DNA of 64,000 nt from Phlegmacium glaucopus. Taxonomy: Eukaryota > Basidiomycota > Agaricomycetes > Agaricales > Cortinariaceae. Below the pieces are notes generated by a model. It made no database searches and had not been told where the DNA came from. It saw only the letters and a list, made by a program, of their open reading frames with translations. The position numbers and the translations under genes are program-made. Shown one piece after another: positions 32,930-43,383 of this stretch. The stretch's first letter is position 1, and the number at the start of each line of letters is the position of its first letter. The DNA lies in NCBI GenBank assembly GCA_015039465.1, contig MU130366.1, positions 1 to 64,000 on the forward strand. Direction: 5' to 3'.

Positions 32930-34173
32930 GCCCATCAGTAATTACCAACCGAGTTCGTCACAATATATCTATCACCAACCTACCAGTACCTCCCATTCTG
33001 CCTCATAGACCGCGCCTATCCAGACCCTCAGCCTATAGTCTTCACCTATCCCCCCAACCATCTCCTCTGTGTCCGCATTGCCTGGCCAGGGATCGACTGC
33101 GATTATGGAAGCCAGCCCCCTCGGTGCCAAGTCATCACTCCACTGCCCAGGAAGATGAGATCGATCACATTTTCAACGTGATGTTGAACGCATGGGCTGA
33201 CTCAACTTGAGAGTTGTATAGTGCCGGGATCCTTGTTTACCATGTCCATTGTGACAAGAAGGCCATTCCAGAAGAATTGCGTGCTCCCACAAGCCAGTCC
33301 ATCATCACATCTTTTATCACAAGCCTGGCCGGTTCATACTCAGGATCCACTGTCTCCAATTATGTCCATGGCATCCGAGCCTGGCACATTTTGCATGGGC
33401 TGGAATGGAGGCTTAACCCTTTGGAGATGGATTCATTGCTTAAAGCAGCTGACCGGCTCACCCCTCTATCATCTAAAAGGAAAAAGAGGCAGCCTTACAC
33501 CCCCAATTTCATTTCCAAGCTTTGTCAGCGCCTAAACTTGGACGACCCGTTCGACGCTGCCATCTTCGCCTGCCTCACAACCTGCTTCTATGCAGCAGCC
33601 CGAGTTGGCGAGTTCGCAGTCCCACGCCTGGACACTTTCTCCCCCTCTCGCCACATCACCGTGGCCAATCTCCGCACCGAGCGTAATCCAGATGGCCTGG
33701 AGGTGACCGTCCTTCACCTTCCGCACACCAAAGCAGCCCCTTTAGAAGGCAAAGACATATCCTGGGGTTCGCACCCAGGGCCCACTGACCCCTACGAGGC
33801 TCTGAACAACCACTGGCGAGTCAACGGTTCATCGGAAGGAGTCCACCTCTTTGCATACCGGCACAGGGACCAACTCTGCCCCCTCACTAAGCCAGCTTTC
33901 ATTAAGCGCCTAGCCTCTGCCGCTCGACAGGCCGGTTTAGAACCCCTCCAGGGTCACGGTATACGCATTGGCACCACCCTCTTCTATTTGCTCCAAGGCG
34001 TGCCCATAGAAGCTATGAAGATCATGGGGTGTTGGAGTAGTGACGCCTTCCTGTGTTATCTCAGGAAACACGCCCAGATCCTCACACCCTTTATCCAGGC
34101 CAACTCAGAGGCCCACGAGTCCTTCTCACAGTTTATCATTCCATCTCAGTCTCTCCTGCAAGGGAGACGATGA
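32930..34173 (+). pseudogene. DIRS-like element 2: tyrosine recombinase, one nonsense codon
   Basis: From about 32,930 the frame reads ARDRLRLWKPA and NAWADST, then TGA at 33,208-33,210 where relatives have Arg, then ELYSAGILVYHVHC. After the stop, 319 codons are open with a complete catalytic set: Arg in FYAAARVGEF, Lys in HLPHTKAAP, HGIRIG (HxxR), and the region GCWSSDAFLCYLRKH with the Tyr nucleophile. Residues 25-110 form the SAM-like N-terminal domain. If read-through or an internal start (Met at 33,214) were used, a nearly whole recombinase would result. It is shifted one frame relative to the RNase H. Confidence 0.85.
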
Positions 34174-34440
34174 TGTTTTGGGCCAAGGAGGGGGCAAGCA
34201 GGCACCCTGTCCGGCTAGTCTATCAACCAAGTAAGCATCGCAGCCTACTCCTAAAAGTTATTGGGTAACAAGACTCACTCGTCGCGTCGTTAGGCTCCTA
34301 TCATGTGGGTTTCGCAGCTCATCTCTTCCCAATTTAGTTCAGATTGCTGCTCGGGTCGGGAAGCGCTTCGCGCTTTCGCCCAACTTGCTTACTATTGCAT
34401 CATCTCATCAACATCAGTCGTTTTGTAGTCAGTCATTATA
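34174..34440. other. 3' non-coding end of DIRS-like element 2
   Basis: CpG-rich sequence continues past the recombinase stop and includes the small palindrome gaagcgcttcgcgctttcgc at about 34,361. DIRS-class elements end in inverted or split repeats with an internal complementary region; I cannot define the ends from sequence alone. Confidence 0.45.
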
Positions 34441-34499
34441 TTCTACCCCAGCATCAACTGTAGTTGATCTGGGTCCATTCACTTATACAACATGTGATT

Positions 34500-34588
34500 A
34501 CACAAAGACCGGTGGACGTCCACCAGACTCTCACTGGACTAGCAGAGTCTGGCCAGAGTCCACCGGACAATGTGGGGGAGTGTAAAGT
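34500..34588. mobile_element. CTCCCCCAC-type MITE, right end only
   Basis: gtccaccagactc arrays lead to acaatgtgggggagtgtaaagtac-type terminus at about 34,567-34,588. No left end is found within 200 bp upstream. Confidence 0.6.
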
Positions 34589-35047
34589 ACACTACCAAAG
34601 ACACACTCCTTTCTGCCAAGTTGATGTGGAGAAGGGATTAGCACATTCTAGGAGAGGTGACCTTTTGTCGACAGTGGGGACTCTTCAGCTTCGGGTGACA
34701 GACCAATCCAATGGAATACACAAGCTGCAAGATGGGCCAATAAATGGAGCACACACTGCTGGCTATGGCATTGACAGTACCACTCTCGAGACATGAGTTC
34801 ATGGATCGGATCCTTCAGAGGTATGTTGCTATGATTTTCCTGTGTCCAGAAACAAGTAAATGATACTTGTAGAGTGCCACAAACAACCCAATAAACCCCA
34901 GCATCACCCAAGATGCCCCCACCATAGCGCAAGACCCAGATATAGATGATTTGATGGATACTGGAAGTTGGGAGGGAATGATGCGTCTGGATGATGACAG
35001 GGGGTGGGGAGACGCAAGTATTCCAGGATCCTGGATGTCTGGCAGAA

Positions 35048-37732
35048 ATGTCAAATCAGCAATATGACCTGCCACCACTGCCTCCCTCTGAGATTGAGAC
35101 ACTCTCTGATCTCGCTTGTTTGAAGGATCTTAAATTGAGTATGGAATTTATCCAAGCATTAGACAAAGCATCCCTGGATCATGAATATAGTGGACTGGAC
35201 TTGGATACTACTGGATGCTTGTGGAACCCCCCAACTCCATGCCCTGACACTAGTGATCCTGACTTCCGCCTTGGTTTGGACTTATTTCTCACAAGCATCA
35301 AATCTTTGCAAGACACATACAATATGTCTCACGATGCAGTCCTACACCGTCACCCAGATGATAAGGTACCATCATACAATCAGATGAAATGACATATTGC
35401 CGAAATTACTGGCATTGTGCCTATTGTTCACGATATGTGCAAAAATAGCTGCATGGCTTTTACAGGGCCTCTATTGAAGCTTGACGCATGCATGGAGTGT
35501 AACACACCATGCCTGAATCCTCTCACAAAAAAAGCTGATCAGCATCTCTACACCATTCCCCCAGGACCTCAATTACAAGCGCTGTGGCAGGATAATGAGA
35601 GTGTAAAAAGAATGTATTATCAATGAAAGAAAATGCACAAAATCACCACTGAATTGCAAAACAATCATGGATCCCTTTTTCAATTCACCAACTTTCTGCA
35701 TGGAAGTGCATATCTCAATGCAGTCCAAATGGGTCGCATCAAAGACACCAATATGGTCCTCATGCTTTCCATCGATGGTGCCCAACTTTTCAAGCATAAA
35801 GCATCTGATGTTTGGATATACATCTGGGTGGTATTTGACCTTGCTCCTGACCTATGGTATAAGAAAAAATATGTCCTTCCTGGTGGTTTCTTTCCTGGGA
35901 AGCCAAAAAATTGTTGAATCACTCCTCTTTCCAGGCTTACATCACCTTGCTGCTTTACAGCACAAGGGACTTCAAATTTGGGATGCATTAGAAGATATAG
36001 TATTCACGTTGAATCCCTTTTTGGCCTTGGCTACTGCAGATGGACCGGGCATGGCATACTTAAATGGCTTGGTTGGACATCATGGTAAATATGGATGTCA
36101 TTTATACTGCTCAGTTACTGGATGGCATAAGCCTGGTGGATCACAATACTATCCAGCCCTCCTCAAACCAAACAACTATGCAGTCCAAGGGTGCAATCAC
36201 AACAACATATCATTTGTAAACCTTCTGTCCTGTTCCCAGAAAGACTACTTTTTGAACCTTCGTTATCTCATGTCCTCCCCAAATGAGACACAATATAAGA
36301 AACGCCGCCTTGAAACAGGAATCTCAAAACCAACTATCTTCCTGGGACTGCAACAAGGCCAAATCCTTGGTATTCCAGGCTGTTTTGGGTTTGATATCAT
36401 GCACCTTGGTTCATTGAATTTACTCGATCTTTTAATCAACTTATGGTGTGGTACTCTTGATTGCGACAAGAAGGACAATATATCCACTTGGGAATGGGTC
36501 ACACTCTGAGGCAGCACATGGGAAGAGCATGGGCAACAGGTTGCTGCTACAACGCCATACCTCCCTGGTTCTTTCAATAGGCCACCACATAATCCAGCTG
36601 AGAAGATCTCCAGTGGTTATAAGGCATGGGAGTTCCTTCTCTATTTATTTGGGCTAGGACCTGGCCTATTACTCAAAATTCTCCCAGACAAATATTATCA
36701 AAACTTTTGTAAGCTTGTCTTCGGAATATGCATCATCCACCAGCATCAAATCAACTGGAATGACCTTCAAAGGGCTCATGAGGCCTTATTGGAGTTTGCC
36801 TATGAATTTGAGCAACTATATTATCAGCATCAATCCAATCATATTCATTTTGTCCAGCAAAGTATCCATGCTCTAACCCACCTAGGGCCAGAAGTGACTT
36901 GAATCAGACCTCCTACCTGTTCATCACAATGGACCATGGAGCAAACAATTGGAAACTTGGGCCAGGAAGTACATCAGCACTCCAATCCATATGCGGACCT
37001 CTCACAATGGGGTCTTCTGAGATCTCAAATAAATGCACTCAAAGCCATGGTACCAGATTTAGATCTGTTACCGCTGGTTGTGCCTCAAGGCAGTAAGGAC
37101 ATTGGTGCTGGGTTTATTCTTCTGCAAGCAAAAGATAAAGCTCTCCGGGTTATGTGTGACTGCAAAAGGCAAGCACACACAGATTACTTAACAAAAGCTC
37201 ATGCGCTGCAAGTTCCTGAAGGTTGGTCTCCTGAAGTTACTAGATGGGCAAGGCTGCATCTACCAAATGGTCAAGTGGCGAGATCAGCGTGGAAGGAGAA
37301 ACTAAAACCCCTGGATAAAGTGAGGATGGCATGGAATGTGAAGGTATATATTCACTTGGTCCTTTTTATTGCGCTGATATCCTTATCTGTGAATTCTAGA
37401 TAAGGTTGAGGGAGGACATTTGCTTTGCAGAGGTTTATTACTACTTCCAATCAATCATTGGAGAGATGGAAATGACCCTTGCTGTTGTCTCACTCTATTC
37501 ACATCCTTGCAACAACCTCCTGGAATATTCTTATCACACATTATTGTCATGCTCATATATGGGTGATGCAGCATTGTGTGTGATTGATATAAAATCAATC
37601 ATTAGTGTGGTAGGAATGGTACCTCATTGTCCTTTTCCTGGGGCTCTAGAGCAATATTTTGTCATTAAAAAGCCAGGTTTGGACATTGCTGTCCTTGGAG
37701 GTGTTGCAGAAGTTGTGCCAGACGTAGAGTAG
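35048..37732 (+). pseudogene. Tnp2-type (CACTA/EnSpm-like) transposase pseudogene
   Basis: Starting at MSNQQYDLPPLP, the protein can be followed almost end to end: SDPDFRLGLDLFLTSIKS, ITGIVPIVHDMCKNSCMAF, MVLMLSIDGAQLFKHKASD, LFPGLHHLAALQHKGLQIWD, FLALATADGPGMAYLNGLVG, ETGISKPTIFLGL, CFGFDIMHLGSLNLLDLLI, SSQWTMEQTIGNLGQEV, then, after an intron at 37344-37399, CFAEVYYYFQ. These are hallmarks of the Tnp2 (Transposase_21) family in agaricomycetes. It is broken by TGA codons at 35390, 35624, 36507 and 36900, each where Arg (CGA) is expected or plausible, and by a 1-nt frameshift near 35,900. No TIRs were identified around it. It is dead but fairly complete. Confidence 0.88.
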
Positions 37733-39364
37733 ATAGATGAGGAAGTTATCTTACATATTCAAGTTACATAAGTAATATCATTGTTTATCCTCTTCTCTCA
37801 TCAATAATCCTTTTGTGCATAAAATTTTAAGCTTAAGACTATTACAAACCAGCATGGCAGACCCTTATTCAATGTCAGCACTCCTTGACCCATTGTACTT
37901 CAGCATCCTGTATCCTCTCTACCACAATCCAGACATTATGATTCACCAGCAACTTCCTTACCCCTCTCCTGTTCAGCAACACCATGCCCCACCCCCGAAG
38001 CGCATTGCACCTTACCACAGTTGGACCTACTGGCCAAAGGGAGATTCTTTTGAAAGTCATTGGCATACCACAGCCATCGCGTGCAGCACTAGCTCAAGCT
38101 GCTCAAGATGAACTTGCCATTAAACATGGTTCTCCCCTACCATCCAACTCCTTATTTATCTCCCAGATGTACTCTGCCCAAATTCCCAACCAATCTTTTC
38201 CAGCAGACCAGCTTGTCTGTGCCCTGCAGAAAGAGTTGGGACCTGAGACCTTCGAAGCCGATGACTATTTCATCAACTATCTTTTTCCATTGGAACGCTC
38301 ACCATTTGGCGTCTTGGATCAGGTGATACTGAAAATGTTGTCAGAGCCACACAACAGAAAACCGGCAATGTGGAATGAAGCAGAACACTGTTTCCATGAT
38401 ATGCCCTCTACCTTCAGAGAGAATGATTTAGCAGCTTGGTTAAACAACATTGGTACTATTATGGGGCAAGTCTTCAGTCATGAGATTCTCTGTCTTTGGT
38501 CTCAGCGCAGTTGCAATACTCCACCTATCAGCTCCCCCATTAAGTGCAAGCCAGATTTTATTCTCCTGGACAAGAAATATTACAAGGAGCTGCAGGATCC
38601 CAACAAACAAACCGACTGGGCATTCATCCATGGATTTGCAGAAGTTACTGTTAGGGAACATAAGGACCCGGTATAAATTGTTGTTTGTGTTGTTATAAAA
38701 CACCAACCAGAGAGCAATGGACTAGTCTTTAAGTCAAAAGCCTCCCTGTTGTTTGTTTAGGGAAGGTGTAACCTTGACTTGTATCACACAGAGGTAGGGA
38801 GCAAGAGTAGAGGGTGAGGAGGATGAGGATGAAGGTCTTGGAAGATGAATGAGGGTGGAGGACGAGGATGAGGATGAGCAAGAGAGAGTCTTCAGCAAGA
38901 CTATAGCAATTGACAGTAGGGGACAGTAACAGATAAAAGGTTGAAAAAGCGAACTTGAGGGAGGAATTCACTGGAATTCCACTGAGAGGATGACTGTGGG
39001 GAGTAAGAATGAATTGAGGTAAACTACCTATCCTGGTACAAAAGAGCAGTATTTATACCCTAAGGATGAGGCTATGTAAAACAATAAAAAGAAACAAAGT
39101 ACGCACTGTCAAAGGAAGAAAGATAAAGAGAGGACAGCTGCGAGAAGAAAAGAACAATGGAAAAGAAGAAGGAACAATAAAAAAATCTGCAAAGTGTCAA
39201 AGGGCAAGAGAAAAGAAGAGAAGGCAGTGTACATAGTCCAATAGCAAAAATATATCGACTCCATAGGCGTGTGGTCATGTCAAAAATGTGAAAGGTCCTG
39301 AGTCAACACTTGAAAGGCGCAGCCTTGTTCCCAAGAAAACACTACTTGCCCATGGTCCCATGTC

Positions 39365-40697
39365 GCGCAGCCTTGATAACACTTGACACTCTGCGAGAAT
39401 AATCCTCTGCTGCTGATTCATCTGCAATTCCTGCTTAGTCGTGATCCTCCTGGACTTCCTAAATTGTCATAAAGAGGGTGGGAGGGCTTCAGATACCGTG
39501 TGAATGATGGTTTTGGCAGTGAATGATAAGATAAGAGGTAGATGAGTGAGGATAGGGGACTGAGTGAGATCCAGGAGCGAGGGATGGCAAGATAGATGGC
39601 TGAGGGGAAGACTTGTGGGTCCATAGCCACAACAACAATGACAAAGCCTTGTACATAATGGGAGATGTAGTTGATGCGTCCATAAAGGGGCCGTTCTTGA
39701 AATGATGGACCAAAGATACGATCAAACGCGAGCCGATGACCGATGCGAATAGTAGATTGATCGCTTTGCTGGATCACTAGCCAAGGAACGAATGGATGGT
39801 ATATGCTTAGGAGCATGTCGATAGTGAAAACAATGGAGAGCATAGTGTGAGACATTGAGAGTATGATGAGCAATGGGGATGTTATCGTTGAACGAATGAT
39901 TTTGTTGACCAGGAACACGATTCAGGGCTGCTTCCAAAATAGGTAAGTGAATTTGAAGTCCGCTTATTTTCATGATGGCGACTTTTAAGCTTTCTTCTCA
40001 CGCTACCAATCAGTATTGGTGCGCGATAGCGCCCAAGCCTTCATAACACTTGACACTCTGCCAGACTATGTCATCCTCTGCTGCTGATCATCTGCAATTC
40101 CTGCTTAGTCGTGATCCTCCTGGACTTCCTAAATTGTCATAAAGAGGGTGGGAAGGCTTCAGGTACCGCGTGAATGATGGTTTTGGCAGTGAATGATAAG
40201 ATAAGAGGTAGATGAGTGAGGATAGGGGACTGAGTGAGATCCAGGAGCGAGGTATGGCAAGATAGATAGCTGAAGAAAAGACTTGTGGGTCCATAGCCAC
40301 AACAACGATGACAAAGCCTTTGACATAATGGGAGATGTAGCTGATGCGTCTATAAACAGGCTGTTCTTGAAATGATGGGCCATAAATGCAATCAAACGCA
40401 AGCCGATGACCGATGCGAATAGTAGATTGATTGCTTTGTTGTATCACTAGCCAAGGGACAAACAGATGGTAGATGTTAAGGAGCATATCGATAGTGTAAA
40501 TGATAGACAACATAGTGGAAGACATTGAGGATATGATGAGTGATGAGGATGTTATCGTTGAACAAATGATTTTGTTGACCAGGAACGCGATTCAGGGCTG
40601 CTTCCAAAATAGGTAAGTGAATTCAAAGTCCGCTTATTTTCATGATGGCAACTTTTAAGCTTTGTTCTCACGGTACCAATCAGTATTGGTGCGCGAT
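39365..40697 (-). repeat. Two tandem ~660-bp units encoding a gag-position ORF of unknown type
   Basis: Units at about 39,372-40,030 and 40,040-40,697 are near identical, each from cttgacactctgc to cagtattggtgcgcgata. Read on the minus strand each opens with MKISGL and IHLPILEAALNRVPGQQNH, then continues in a second frame with SIVFTIDMLL to SAIYLAIPRSW and NLGSPGGSRLSRNC. I recognise no domain. A third partial copy is at 28,581-28,846. The position after an LTR and possible primer site suggests a Gag start, by inference only. Confidence 0.7.
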
Positions 40698-40800
40698 ACT
40701 GGGAACCAAGTTGAATTCTAAGGTGGTTATCTTTGATAACCACCTTACACCTATATACTACAAGCGTGTGAGCCAATACAACTATATATGGCTAGGACAT

Positions 40801-41864
40801 TGATACGGTGTAAATATGTATATGCACGGATATACTTATTTTTCCAGAAATATCCCTGATTTAATTATTAAAAACTAAACTATGAGTGCAATCTGATACA
40901 GTAAAGAATCATTGGTATTGACTATACCAGTTGATTAAAACAGACATTGCAATGAATAATTCATAACATAAGGCTGGAGATATTTATGGTGTGAATTCAC
41001 CTAATTATCATACTGTCTAAAACCTTTGGAATTTCCTGACTAAAACCATGAATATCCGTGACAGTCAACAAGGAATATATTGCAATTTATGTAATTACTA
41101 AGTCTACAATAAGTGGGGAAATTATCCATGCATTAAAAACTCTATGTCTAAAGGAAGAAGATGAAGGACTTGTATTACAAGAACCAAAAGTCTGTCACAG
41201 AGTGTTACAAGAAGTCACGAATGTGCTAAGCACGCATCAAAAGTTGTGTTGAAAGGTTACATAATCAAAGAGAGAGCCGGACACCCGGTTCTTCACTAGT
41301 TAAAGTCCAAGAAAGGACATTTGCAGGACGGTTACTAATAAGTAACCAGATAACAATAAACACAATAAACAAAGGTCCAAAACTCAAACTATAAATAAAA
41401 TACAATTACTTAGCGGTTTTATTGTTTAAAATATGTATATGTAGCATACGAAAACTTGTAAGAATATCATCGGATTGTTTCTTTCTTCCCCTCTCATACT
41501 TTGTATCAGAGAGTTAAGAAAATAAAAAGAACATCAGATCTAAGTTTGGAATTGTTTAATATTGTACATTGGTTGTACTACTTTCAAAGTCAGTCTTCGA
41601 AGTCTATTTGAGTTATTTGCATTGGTGCATTGGTTGCACATTTGTTTTGAAAGTGTATTAGTTGCACTACTATCGAAGTTAGTCTTCAAAATCTATTTGA
41701 GTTGTTCACAACTATAAAGTGAAATATTTTGGAAATAAACCAAAGACATAAAACAGAACAGTTACACTACCTAGGAAACCCGTACCGTGTCATTTGCAGT
41801 GGTGTATTTAGTGTGATTTTCTTAAATTACCCTATTTCATGTATATATCACTGAGTACTTATCA
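40801..41864 (+). mobile_element. LTR-like unit, family B relative, nested in a family C LTR
   Basis: Starts TGATACGGTGTAAATATG and ends TACTTATCA. It interrupts family C exactly at ggctaggacat|aatagaa, the site that is uninterrupted near 9,830 and 15,190. Flanks 40797-40800 (ACAT) and 41865-41868 (ATGT) agree poorly. It has the tandem ttcgaagtctatttgagtt/ttcaaaatctatttgagtt blocks seen in other B members. Confidence 0.75.
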
Positions 41865-43383
41865 ATGTAATAGAATGTAGGGTGTGTGTGATAAGTATGA
41901 GAATAGAAACTGACATCTCACAATGTCATTGGCAAAGTGTCAACTACTACAACAATAAGAGGGAGTCCGTAAAGGGTAGGATGGGGAACGCGGCGAGTGA
42001 TACAATCATAGAGTGAAAGTGAAAGTATGAGTAGCTAAGCGTAACTAGGGGCGGACACAATGAGTGTCCCCTAACAGTTACACACTTGGAAGGAGCTTCC
42101 AAACGGATGATCAATACCATTAATGCAAAGTCGTATCTGACATTTCTTTGTCAATTCGACCGGCGGTTTGCGCTTGCCTTATTGTTCACCGGTGATGATG
42201 CTGTCCAACTCACAGTAACTGACAGAGAAGGGCAAATTCGCTGGGACATGGGCTTAAAGTCTGCCCAAAGCAAACAGCACACAGAGTGGTTCCTTTGTAT
42301 TCTCTCCTTCTTGATGTTTGGAACCCTTGCAGATATTGGGCTTGACCCAAATGTTGAAATTGATTCCGCAGGCAAATGTGTTGCTATTACCGTTGAAGAC
42401 AAGCACTTTGAAGAGCAACCTTGGCATTTTACATCGAGATATCAGTCCAAACAATCTCCTTTTACATCAACTCAAGGCAGATGAAAACGCCAGTGGACTT
42501 CTAATTGACTTCGACTATAGTGAAGAGTTGGAACTTGTTGAACATAGAGAAAATAGTATGGAGTGTGAAGTCAATACAGACAAGGCAGTAGATGCAGATG
42601 AGGTGACAGGTCCCAGTGAAATATTTGAAGCTGAAAATATCCATACAGTATGTTCACATTTTATGAATTGTTCATAACAATGATTAACTGACACTAATCA
42701 GGGGACTCTGCCATTTATGGCAATCAAAGCACTTCTTGCAGAGGGCAATGATGAATATGCTCATCTTCCACTCCATGATCTTGAGTCTATTCTTTATGTC
42801 ATCCTCTACATATGTACCTTTACCAAAGGCCCCGGCCTTCCACAACTGGATTTTGAGACGCCTGACACAGTGAGCATGAAGGCCTGGTTTATAACAGAAT
42901 CAATAAAGGCCATTGGTAGCCGCAAACTTGCCGATATGTGTCAACCCAAACATACGCTCATACTAGGATTCAAAGAGTACTTTGCTTCAAGCATGCTTCC
43001 CCCCCCTCTACAACCCAGCTGGTCCCAACCATCTGACACATGATAATATGCTTTCCATATTGAAAAAAGCATACCTGACCATGGAAGAATCAACTGCACC
43101 TGCCACCACCAACACCATAGAGAAGGGTGTCAGGAATTTGAAGCAACTGAAAGAATCAGGCCCAGGTATGTCAGTGCCAACAAAGAGGATGAAGCAAAGG
43201 TTGGAGAGGGTGTAACTGTTGTTATCAGGTGCATAGAGTGGTGGAGTCTTTCAAATTCATGTTCTCTCTCTGTTGTCATTGATCATCTGTTGTCTCTGCT
43301 ATGTTGTAACTTCTTCAGGTGACATGTATATCTCTACTTATGCTTATCCACCATCATTATTGAGTATCACCAATTTTTGAAAT

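Larger units (their letters stand above)
38649..42076 (-). mobile_element. Composite LTR retroelement block inserted in the FunK1 gene
   Basis: The block begins TGTTAGGGAACATAAGG and ends GTGTCCCCTAACA, with a perfect 5-bp duplication GTTAC at 38644-38648 and 42077-42081. On the minus strand the right end is a family C LTR (42,076 down to about 40,699, with a nested family B unit), followed by sequence with a gcgcacc word that could be a primer-binding region, two tandem ORF units, and a different left end with the promoter-like ggtataaatac (about 39,050). The two ends are not alike, which a normal LTR element would require. There is no polymerase. See findings. Confidence 0.75.
37853..43215 (+). 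pseudogene. FunK1-type fungal protein kinase, split by a 3.4-kb insertion and decayed
   Basis: The 5' part (37,853-38,648) has a frameshift near 38,000, then about 200 codons with ADQLVCALQKELG and DWAFIHGFAEVT. The insertion 38,649-42,076 follows. The 3' part resumes at 42,077 with EGASKRMINTINAKSYLTFL and DREGQIRWDMGL. The N-lobe is deleted near 42,410. The catalytic loop LGILHRDISPNN and the DFG-like LIDFDYS are present, then a 54-bp intron (42648-42701) spliced in phase to GTLPFMAIKALL, then HLPLHDLESILYVILYICTF, all signatures of FunK1 (PF17667-type) kinases. A frameshift in a C run at about 43,006 precedes the tail. Removal of the insertion with one GTTAC copy restores the frame exactly. 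Confidence 0.9.

Noticed and set aside
34361..34380. gaagcgcttcgcgctttcgc palindrome as a terminator hairpin
   Set aside because: Bacterial-type terminators do not apply here; it lies in the non-coding end of a DIRS-like element.
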